From Desulfovibrio sp. (lineage in GTDB: Bacteria > Desulfobacterota > Desulfovibrionia > Desulfovibrionales > Desulfovibrionaceae), in the NCBI GenBank assembly GCA_024683955.1, contig JAIKXS010000007.1:1-45568 (forward strand): a stretch of DNA of 45,568 bases, read 5' to 3'. This document shows positions 8,816 through 15,745 of the stretch, piece after piece (position 1 is the stretch's first letter; every line of letters begins with the position of its first letter). The notes under the pieces are model-generated. The model did no database searches. It was given only the letters and a program-made list of their open reading frames with translations, and was not told where the DNA came from. The position numbers and the translations under genes are program-made.

Positions 8816-8901
8816 TTTTTTTGTCAAGGGGACGAACGGAAACGTACGGCAGGGGTGCCGTTTCTCGTGGAGCGGCTTGTTCGTCCCGCCAATGTTGAAC
8901 G

Positions 8902-9714
8902 CTATTTCTTGCCACATCCCGCACAGGCCGAGGTGTCGCCTTCTTTCTTGAAGATGATAAGAGGGCAGTTCTTGCAGATATCAGCACCGGGAAAGTAGTC
9001 TCCCGGGCGTGTGACGGCGCTAGAGCCGGTTTTCGCGATCCGGGCAAGGAGGCGTTCGACGACGGCCTCTATCTGTGAACCGGGAATGGTTACATTGCTT
9101 TCGCCCCGTTCTGTCTTGCCTGCATTATAGGAGCCTGAACAGGGGGGACAGTAATTGAACATCTTCTCAAGGTAGGTAAACGCGCTGCCGCCACATGCCG
9201 AGGAACTCATAAATATCTGTGGACGCAGGGGATGGGTGTCGGTCGCTGCCATGTAGTCCACGGCAAGGTGATAGGCCTGGAGCGAATCACAATAAAAATG
9301 CACGACACTCGGCTGCATCACGGCCTGGCCGAGCGGACCAACAGCCACGGCCTTGACACTGCCCAGTGGCAGACGGGGTTTTGACTCGAGGAAACGGCGG
9401 GCCTGATCAAGATCCACGCAGTACTTGCTCTGGGTTTTGACCTCGTTTTCATCGATTTCGCGCCAGCCAAAGCTGACCTGGGCATTGGTACATGCGAGCT
9501 TGTCAACGGTTCCGAGCACGGTTTTTCCCTGCATTCTGGCCGCGATTTCCCACTGGCAGAAGGTCAGGGGCTTGACCGGAGTCACATAGTTTGTCTTTTG
9601 ACAGAATGTTTTGACATCATCATCGGATGCAAGAAACGTGATGGCAACCGGATGATGATAGAGGCGCAGGGACTCCATTAGTGTTTTTTCCATTTCAGGG
9701 TAAGTGAGGGACAT
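8902..9714 (-). CDS. DUF169 family protein
   Basis: 270-residue soluble protein that I assign to DUF169, common in methanogens and sulfate reducers, with no settled biochemical role. Visible features: an N-terminal LYHHPVAITFL block, CQWEIAARMQGKTV, a central ACTNAQVSFGW, SSSACGGSAF and FNYCPPCSG. The C-terminus is Cys-rich (CKNCP, then CAGCGKK) and looks like a CxxC/CxxC metal or iron-sulfur site. The start is the ATG at 9714, with AAGGAG 5 bases upstream. It is the first gene of a minus-strand operon with a TauE-type permease and a small membrane protein, preceded by a palindromic operator at 9771-9787. A link to sulfite or sulfonate handling is inference from the neighbour. Confidence 0.82.
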   Translation of the reverse strand: MSLTYPEMEKTLMESLRLYHHPVAITFLASDDDVKTFCQKTNYVTPVKPLTFCQWEIAARMQGKTVLGTVDKLACTNAQVSFGWREIDENEVKTQSKYCVDLDQARRFLESKPRLPLGSVKAVAVGPLGQAVMQPSVVHFYCDSLQAYHLAVDYMAATDTHPLRPQIFMSSSACGGSAFTYLEKMFNYCPPCSGSYNAGKTERGESNVTIPGSQIEAVVERLLARIAKTGSSAVTRPGDYFPGADICKNCPLIIFKKEGDTSACAGCGKK

Positions 9715-9770
9715 AGTTACTCCTTAATCATGCTTTGATATGCTAAAAGTCCAAAGACAATGGGCTTGTC

Positions 9771-9787
9771 TGTCACCGTATGTGACA
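9771..9787. promoter_or_regulatory. Palindromic operator upstream of DUF169 operon
   Basis: TGTCAC-CGTAT-GTGACA is a perfect 17-base interrupted palindrome, 57 bases upstream of the DUF169 start. Overlapping outer arms CTTGTC (9765-9770) and GACAAG (9784-9789) extend the symmetry. The position fits a regulator of the DUF169-TauE operon. The regulator is unknown. Confidence 0.5.
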
Positions 9788-9789
9788 AG

Positions 9790-11275
9790 ATATGTTATAT
9801 TATATTAAAAATCCTTCTGCATGATATGTATATATTTTCTATATGTTTTAATAGTGGAGAAGTTATATTTAATATACATCTTTTGAAGATCAAAACATAT
9901 CATGTTGATGATTGACGTTGTGATATTTTTTATGCAAAAAATTTTTTTATTATTTTGATTTTGTTATTTCGTATGTATATACGGTTTAATATATTTAATA
10001 TTGTTAAGTTAAATTTTGTTGTTTATGTATTTAGTTTTGCTAGTTTAATCATATGATTGTTATATGTAGATTAAAATACTTGTTTTTATTTTTTTTGTGT
10101 ATTTTTATATAGCAGTGCAGCTGAGTTTAAATGTTATTGCGGACGTTCCTCAGAATGGGCGGTTATAGTAAAAAGTTTAAAAAAGACCGGAATTCGCTTG
10201 AAGACAGAATAAAATGGGTTTGCGTTAGGGACGCTGTTTTGTTCCCTTCTGGCAGCTGGGAAGGTCTTTCTGGTGATAATTCAGCGTAAGAACAAGTCTC
10301 TTCGCGTAGTAAGCATAGCGTAAAATGTGTATGCCGTGTCAACGTAAAAAAGCAGTTTTTTGAAAAAAGAAACCTCAGGTCTTCGATTCTCAGGCATAGT
10401 CCATCCTTCTTCAGCCTTATCTCCGTATGGGCACGGGAAGAGGGGAACATGCGAAACGTCATGGAAAAGCGGTTGAGCCGGGCAGATGGCTTTTTTCGGC
10501 TGTATCCAGGGAATGGATTTGGTGTTTGTGATGGCTTTCCGGGATGATTTCCTCTTATGGGTCCCCCTCCGGTTCCCGTGCAAGCGGGGATCTTTAGGAA
10601 AATTTCAGGAGACTGTGTATTTCTTAGGTGTGCAGTCAGATAAACTCTAGAAATTGGCGAAAAAAAATTAGTTGGCTCAAGACTCTTTTATAGGCTAAGG
10701 CTTGGGCTATAAATTTATATCTATCTGATTTTATTAAATTTCATTTGAATTCCTCTAAGGCGTTTTGTCTGTTCCCCCTGTGTCATAATGGCGCTGTGAG
10801 CCGGTAAAAATCTGGCAAAGCTACAGGCTTATGTCTTTCTTTTACTTCTCGTCCATTTTCTTCAAGAAGGAAATGTTTCAAAAAGATATAATGTTTTTAG
10901 TATGTTAGATGAAAATAGACGGACGTCCTAACCGATTCTTTCTTGTTGATTTTTGGGATACAAGGCATCGCAAAAAAGTGCCTTTGAAAAAAAATCAGAA
11001 AAATGGAGTAATTTTGCATAATATGAAGAATTTATAAAATCATCATGTGGAAAACTTTTCCACAGATCTGTGAAAAAATCCTCGAGATACCGCAATTCGC
11101 TGCCTTTCCCGAGATCGGGATTTTGAGCAGGAAATTCTGTGGGAATTGATGATTATTTAATAATATTAGTATGTTATCTACTGCTCTGGCCTTGGGGAAA
11201 AGTTCCGTTCATTCGCATGGAGACCGTGTCTCTCTTCTTTTGCCTTATTGGGTCGGGCAGAGTAGAAAGCTCCCT
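9790..11275. other. 1.5-kb gene-free region, very AT-rich at 9.79-10.14 kb; possible replication origin
   Basis: No convincing coding frame is present. Bases 9790-10140 are almost entirely A/T (runs such as TATATTATATTAAAAA), much richer than any flanking gene. Bases 10140-10620 are of ordinary composition and hold no recognisable gene. Bases 10620-11130 are again AT-rich and end in DnaA-box-like sites (11046-11077) just ahead of a dnaA-type gene. An AT-rich unwinding region, DnaA-box dyads and dnaA are the ingredients of a bacterial oriC. However, dnaN and gyrB are absent, and only three box-like sites were found, all at one end. Confidence 0.4.
11046..11077. promoter_or_regulatory. DnaA-box-like dyads upstream of dnaA
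   Basis: TGTGGAAAA-C-TTTTCCACA (11046-11064) is a 19-base perfect dyad of two sites that differ from the DnaA-box consensus TTATCCACA at one position. Next to it CACAGATCTGTG (11061-11072) is a second perfect palindrome, whose right arm begins a weaker TGTGAAAAA site (11069-11077). The cluster could serve origin function or autoregulation of the downstream gene. Confidence 0.55.
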
Positions 11276-12679
11276 ATGGATACGCAATGGGAACATATTG
11301 TCGCAAAGCTTGCCTCAACACTTGAGTCAGGTGTCATGAAGGTTTGGATCCTGCCCCTTGAGGCCTCTTACGCCGACGGAGTCCTGACCCTTCTTGCCCC
11401 GAAGCCCTATATGGCAGGCTGGATTTCAAGGGAACTTCTTCCGACGATCTCGCGATGTGCGAAAGAGGTCCTCGGTGAGGATCTTGTTGTTCATATTGAC
11501 GTCAAGCCTGAGCCCACGAGGGCTCAAAAGACGCGGAAACCTCTCGTCAGGGAGGAGGTTGACGCACCCCGGCGAGAGAAGTTCGTAAGCAATCCCCGCG
11601 CGTTCGAAAACTGCTTCCCCTTTCTTGCCCCCTCAAAGTGTCCTCTTCCGAAGCGCACGTGGCGATATTCTTTCTCTGACTTTGTTGTGGGGGATAGCAA
11701 CAGGATGGCTGTTGCTGCGGCCAAGGATGTCTGCCGTGAACACGGCGATGTGCAGACGCTTTATCTCAATTCTCCGTCCGGCCTCGGCAAGACGCATCTG
11801 ACACAGGCAGTCGGACAAAGCCTGTCCGATCAGGCGATTACAGGCCAGCGGGTCGGTTATGTGACTGCCGACGAATTTTCAACGCGTTATATTGCCAGTA
11901 TCAAGACCAATGAAGTAGAGGCTTTTAAGCAGAGCATGCGCACACTTGACGTTCTTCTCTTTGAAGATGTGCATTTTCTGCAGAACAAACCAAAAACGCA
12001 GGAAACGGTTCTTTCCATTGTCAAAGGAATACAGGAGCAGGGCGGGCGTGTCGTGTTTACCTCATCCTTCTCCCCACGTGAACTGCAGAAGGTTGACAGC
12101 CAGCTTGTTTCCTCCTTTTGTTCCGGTATCCTGACCCATATCGACAGACCTGATGTTGATATGCGCGTTGAAATTTGCCGGCGCAAGGCCCAGAGCCTTC
12201 ATGTGAAGCTTTCCGATGCGGTCTGTCTTCTGTTGGCCCAGCACCTCGACGGAGATGTGCGTCAGATTGAGTCCTGTGTAAACAGCCTGCTTTTCAAGGC
12301 CAATTTGTTTGGTGGAGAGGTGACCGAAGAGCTCGCTCTTGAAGTTCTTCGGGAATATGGCGGAGGTATTGAAGGACCAGATCTTGCGAATCTCTCCCGC
12401 ATTGTCTGTGAATATCTTGGCGTCGACCCTGCGTCGTTGCAGACAAGGTCACGCTGTCAGACCTATGTCTTCGGTCGCAATACCATCTTTTATCTGGCCC
12501 GGAAACATACGGATTTGACCCTGCAAGAAATCGGCACCCATTTCAACCGCAGACATTCAACGGTGCTTCAGGGAATCACTCAGGTTGAGAAGGAAATCGC
12601 AAGAAGTTCCACGCAGGGGCGCCAGTTGCAGCGGATTATGGGTATGGTTGAGGAACGTATGGGGCTTACCCGTACCTGA
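11276..12679 (+). CDS. dnaA: Divergent DnaA-type replication initiator / DnaA paralog
   Basis: 467-residue AAA+ protein with the full DnaA layout. Domain I is residues 3-60 (WEHIVAKL, VWILPL). A linker follows, then domain III with Walker A SGLGKTH (168-174), a Walker B-like DVLLFED (225-231) and sensor-II GDVRQIE with Arg329. Domain IV has an HTH (LQEIGTHFNRRHSTVL, 416-431). It departs from E. coli DnaA at key points. The box VII pattern DRLKSRFGWG is SQLVSSFCSG here, so both arginines, including the arginine finger, are lost. Walker B reads FED rather than IDD. The DNA-binding signature GGRDHTTV is one residue shorter (NRRHSTV). The start is the ATG at 11276, which gives a normal domain I; an ATG at 11171 is also in frame. 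It stands alone, without dnaN. It may be a second DnaA paralog of the kind I recall in desulfovibrios. Confidence 0.85.
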   Translation: MDTQWEHIVAKLASTLESGVMKVWILPLEASYADGVLTLLAPKPYMAGWISRELLPTISRCAKEVLGEDLVVHIDVKPEPTRAQKTRKPLVREEVDAPRREKFVSNPRAFENCFPFLAPSKCPLPKRTWRYSFSDFVVGDSNRMAVAAAKDVCREHGDVQTLYLNSPSGLGKTHLTQAVGQSLSDQAITGQRVGYVTADEFSTRYIASIKTNEVEAFKQSMRTLDVLLFEDVHFLQNKPKTQETVLSIVKGIQEQGGRVVFTSSFSPRELQKVDSQLVSSFCSGILTHIDRPDVDMRVEICRRKAQSLHVKLSDAVCLLLAQHLDGDVRQIESCVNSLLFKANLFGGEVTEELALEVLREYGGGIEGPDLANLSRIVCEYLGVDPASLQTRSRCQTYVFGRNTIFYLARKHTDLTLQEIGTHFNRRHSTVLQGITQVEKEIARSSTQGRQLQRIMGMVEERMGLTRT

Positions 12680-12738
12680 TACCCCGAATTTCATCTCTCT
12701 CCGGCACGACTTGTTTCGGAAAAAGGGTGCTGCCATAT

Positions 12739-12770
12739 AAAAAAAGACAGGCGTTGACCTGTCTTTTTTT
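12739..12770. terminator. Bidirectional terminator between dnaA and argF
   Basis: GACAGG (12746-12751) pairs with CCTGTC (12758-12763) around a 6-base loop. It is flanked by an A-run and a T-run of at least seven, so the helix extends with A-T pairs and both strands end in a U-run. It serves convergent dnaA and argF. Confidence 0.85.
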
Positions 12771-12860
12771 ATATCCGACATTTGTCATTCATATGGCTGC
12801 CGGTGTTTTGGAGGAATATGCCGCTCTTCCGACGTTGCGGGCCCGGGGAACCGCGTCGTT

Positions 12861-13865
12861 CTACACGTTTTCGGCCAGTGTTGCCACCATTATGGCCTTG
12901 ATGGTGTGCAGCCTGTTCTCTGCCTCGTCAAACACCAGATTTCGCTCTGACTCAAAGACCTCGTCCGAGACTTCCATAAACGAAAGACCGAATTTTTGGT
13001 AAATTCTTTCTCCGATTTCTGTGTCACGATTGTGAAAGCTTGGGAGGCAGTGGAGCAGTTTGCTCTCCTTTTTGCCCGTCATGGCAAAAACATCACGTGT
13101 TATTGCATAGGGGGAGAGCGCCTCAATCCGTTCAGCCCAGACTTCATCCGGTTCTCCCATGGAGACCCAGACGTCAGTATAGAGAAAGTCGCAGTCCCTG
13201 ACCCCCTCCTCAATGGATTCGGTCCGGAGAATGCGGGCTCCGGTCTTTGCGGCAATGGCCTTGGCCTTTTCGTAGATGGCATCGCTTGTCCAGAAACGCG
13301 TTGGAGCAACACAGCGGAAATCAAGTCCGAGCATGGCAGATCCAAGCATAAGGGAATTGCCCATATTGTAACGGGCATCACCGAGGTAGGCGAGTTTCTG
13401 CGTTGAGAGCGGGGCGCGTGCATGTTCGCTGATTGTGAGCATGTCGGCCAGCAACTGGGTCGGATGCCATTCATTTGTGAGACCGTTCCACACAGGCACG
13501 TCTGCATACCTGGCAAGGGTTTCAACACGTGTCTGCTCAAAGCCCCGATATTCGATGCCGTCAAAAAAACGGGAAAGAACCCTTGCCGTGTCGGCCAGGG
13601 ACTCCTTTTTGCCTATCTGCGAGCCCTGGGCGCCGAGATAGGTGACCTGGGCACCCTGTTCGTGCGCGGCCACCTCAAAAGAGCAACGGGTCCGCGTTGA
13701 GTCTTTTTCAAAAATCAGGGCGATATTTTTGCCGGCAAGGTAGGGATGCTCCCGTTTTTCCCTGCGTTCCTTCTTCAGGCGCGCCGCAAGATCAAGAAAG
13801 GCCGAAAGCTCAGCCGGGGTGAAGTCTTCCTCTTTTAAAAAATCTCGTCCAAAAAGTGCATTCAT
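12861..13865 (-). CDS. argF: Ornithine carbamoyltransferase
   Basis: Cytoplasmic enzyme that makes citrulline from ornithine and carbamoyl phosphate (arginine synthesis or, in reverse, arginine breakdown). The 334-residue length is typical. Motifs are intact: carbamoyl-phosphate loop STRTR at 56-60, HPTQ at 134-137, the ornithine-side DVWVSMGE at 231-238 and HCLP at 272-275. The longer insertion after DVWVSMGE and the sequence style resemble catabolic/ArgI-type OTCases, so arcB is an alternative name. No Shine-Dalgarno is visible near the ATG at 13865. A TATAAG lies about 20 bases upstream, so the leader may be very short. An acetyltransferase of the ArgA type lies upstream on the same strand after a 650-base gap, which supports a biosynthetic role. 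Confidence 0.92.
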   Translation of the reverse strand: MNALFGRDFLKEEDFTPAELSAFLDLAARLKKERREKREHPYLAGKNIALIFEKDSTRTRCSFEVAAHEQGAQVTYLGAQGSQIGKKESLADTARVLSRFFDGIEYRGFEQTRVETLARYADVPVWNGLTNEWHPTQLLADMLTISEHARAPLSTQKLAYLGDARYNMGNSLMLGSAMLGLDFRCVAPTRFWTSDAIYEKAKAIAAKTGARILRTESIEEGVRDCDFLYTDVWVSMGEPDEVWAERIEALSPYAITRDVFAMTGKKESKLLHCLPSFHNRDTEIGERIYQKFGLSFMEVSDEVFESERNLVFDEAENRLHTIKAIMVATLAENV

Positions 13866-14519
13866 TGTGACAATACGCTCTTATAGGGAGTGTCCCCCGG
13901 CAAAGCGGCCTCCATTAAATTTTTTACCCTGAAGATATTGGGTGCAGTCAACACACGTACTGTATGGGAAAAAATGCCGTCTTGTTCAGGTTCTGTGTAT
14001 TTCTTTAACACAGAATATTGTATCATACAAAAAGAAAGAAAAAGTCTAATCTTTTTTGCAGAAATTTTCAAGTAAAAAAGGCCTCTTTGCAGGGTGGGAG
14101 AGGTGGGCAGGAAAGAAGTAAAAGAAGAGGCTGCGTTTATGGAGATGGATTTTTTTGTTCTCAAAAATGCTTGTTTTCGATGCCGTTGCAGAATATTATT
14201 TCAGCTTTTTTAACTTTTTTTGCCTGGATTATCAGATTATTTATCTTTGTTTTCATGGGAGAAGGAAGGCTTGTCTCATAACTTATAAGGAAGCATGAAA
14301 AAAATGTCAGCGTTTTTGCGGAGTAATTGTGGTAAAGTGTATCTGGATTAAATGTTCCTTGCATCAAGAAGTGTCTTTTTTTCTGCAGATCGAAAAAAAG
14401 TCCCTGGATGAGTCGATGGGTCTTCCCTTCCTGCGGTAGGAAAAGAAGTATTGCAAAGGAAAATATGTCTTCGATGCGGATCTTGAATACGTTGAATAAA
14501 TGCGGAAATGAGTGTAGCG
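13866..14519. other. Gene-free interval between argF and argA
   Basis: About 650 bases, moderately AT-rich with several poly-T and poly-A runs (14040-14090, 14210-14220, 14375-14400). No coding frame with recognisable content, no clear ARG box and no strong hairpin-plus-U terminator were seen. Confidence 0.4.
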
Positions 14520-15071
14520 TTAGATGCCTTTGCCGTCGTAGAGCATGCTTATTTCGTCGCAGTTATAGAACTTGGGACATTTGCTGCATTCTGCCCAGAC
14601 AACAGGTGGCAGCAGGTCACGACTAAAGACTTTGAATCCGCAGCGACTGAAGAAGGTGTCAACAAGCGTAAAACAGAAGATGCGCGGAATCTCGAGGTCA
14701 AAGGCCCGTTCAATAAGCTCCTGTACAAGACGACGGCCAAGCCCTTTTTTGTGGCAATTGGCGTGAACGGCCAGTGAGCGAATTTCCGCAAGATCCCCCC
14801 AGAGAATATTGAGCGCTGCGCAACCGACCACATGTTCTTCCCCGTTTTTGAGAATGGCCTGGGCCACGATGTAATCCTGCAGATGCTGGAAGAGATACTG
14901 GGGTCCCCTGGCAAGCATGACATTTTTTGCCGCATAGTCGTTAATGAGGGTGGACATGCCGTGCACGTCGCTTGTTTTCGCGTTGCGAATGGCAATGCGC
15001 ACAATGTCTTCCGTCTCAAATGCGGGGAGAACGGGCTTATTTGCTGTATTAAGAAGAGGTCTATCCATCAT
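14520..15071 (-). CDS. argA: GNAT acetyltransferase, short ArgA-type N-acetylglutamate synthase
   Basis: 183-residue GNAT enzyme. The acetyl-CoA-binding loop is visible as AVHANCHKKGLGRRL (101-115), with GCAAL and EIRSLAV strands before it. The C-terminus, LPPVVWAECSKCPKFYNCDEISM, carries three cysteines (162, 165, 171) and matches the tail I associate with short, kinase-less N-acetylglutamate synthases of deltaproteobacteria and related groups. It would make N-acetylglutamate, the first step of arginine synthesis, consistent with argF downstream. Start chosen at the double ATG (15071/15068) after AAGGGATCA. The longer frame to 15167 lacks similarity to the family. The protein could instead be another GNAT, but the Cys tail favours ArgA. 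Confidence 0.75.
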   Translation of the reverse strand: MMDRPLLNTANKPVLPAFETEDIVRIAIRNAKTSDVHGMSTLINDYAAKNVMLARGPQYLFQHLQDYIVAQAILKNGEEHVVGCAALNILWGDLAEIRSLAVHANCHKKGLGRRLVQELIERAFDLEIPRIFCFTLVDTFFSRCGFKVFSRDLLPPVVWAECSKCPKFYNCDEISMLYDGKGI

Positions 15072-15399
15072 TGATCCCTTGGTGATGCAGAGAAAGAAGG
15101 GGTGACGTGGGTGGCAGCCCGAGAGGACCATCCGGGGACGTGTCGCTTCGGGTGGAGGAGACAGCATTTTCCGCCATTTTTCCGTTCACGGAGGTGACTT
15201 TGGATCTGACGGCTTTCAAAAGGCCGTGAGGCCCCTCCAGACTTCTATCAAACGTGGCAAGAACGTTCCAGATGTGCGCAACAGACTTCAGAAGAACGGA
15301 TGCCGTCATCGCGGCCAGAAGGACGCAGAACATGTGTCGGACCAATACTATGAAATAAGCGGCTTTTCTGGCATCTTTCTGTGAACGTATGGTCAGCAT
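15061..15399 (-). CDS. Possible small membrane protein overlapping argA start
   Basis: A frame of about 112 codons from the ATG at 15399 ends in TAG at 15061-15063, overlapping the first codons of argA by roughly ten bases in the manner of coupled genes. It encodes a basic start (MLTIRSQKDARKAAYF), one clear hydrophobic helix (IVLVRHMFCVLLAAMTASVLL) and a polar tail. The frame is open further upstream to 15858, but that part overlaps the opposite-strand TPR gene. There is no good ribosome site and no recognised family, so it may be chance. Confidence 0.25.
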   Translation of the reverse strand: MLTIRSQKDARKAAYFIVLVRHMFCVLLAAMTASVLLKSVAHIWNVLATFDRSLEGPHGLLKAVRSKVTSVNGKMAENAVSSTRSDTSPDGPLGLPPTSPLLSLHHQGINDG

Positions 15400-15710
15400 C
15401 TTTCTGGTCTGATGGTGTCTGGAACATGCTCTTTTTCTGATCTTTTTGGCAAGACTCCTTTCCGGGTGGCTGTATCCTCCCGTCTCGGATCCTGCCGATG
15501 GCTTTTCCAGTCGAGTTCTTTCCAGGAAAAGAACTAGAGCATTTACTGGAAAAAAGCTATTCTTGCAAGAGTGCCGTTTTTGTTTTGGAGTGGACAAGAG
15601 TCTTTTTTTTGAGAGCTTACTCTTTTTTTGTTCCATTCGCCATTTTCTGTCCTTTTTCTGCACGCCTCCGTGTTTGTTGTAAGGGCCCGTCACCCGCTTC
15701 ATCCCTATAA
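15400..15710. other. Intergenic region upstream of the TPR gene
   Basis: T-rich stretches on the plus strand (15600-15670) and no credible plus-strand gene. It should contain the promoter of the gene starting at 15743; a CCTATAAAA at about 15704 could be part of a -10 region. Confidence 0.35.
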
Positions 15711-15745
15711 AAAGGAGCGTACGCAAAAGCGTACCGTATTTTATG
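15711..15745 (+). promoter_or_regulatory. Ribosome-binding site bridged by a hairpin
   Basis: AAAGGAG (15711-15717) lies 25 bases from the ATG at 15743, too far for normal initiation. The gap contains GTACGC-AAAA-GCGTAC (15719-15734), a perfect 6-bp stem with an AAAA loop. Folding this hairpin removes 16 bases and leaves an effective spacing of about 9, close to optimal. Translation may therefore depend on the hairpin being folded. Confidence 0.6.

Noticed and set aside
10163-10583. Two overlapping minus-strand frames of about 100 codons in the dnaA upstream region
   Set aside because: No ribosome site, no recognisable content and mutually overlapping; treated as non-coding.
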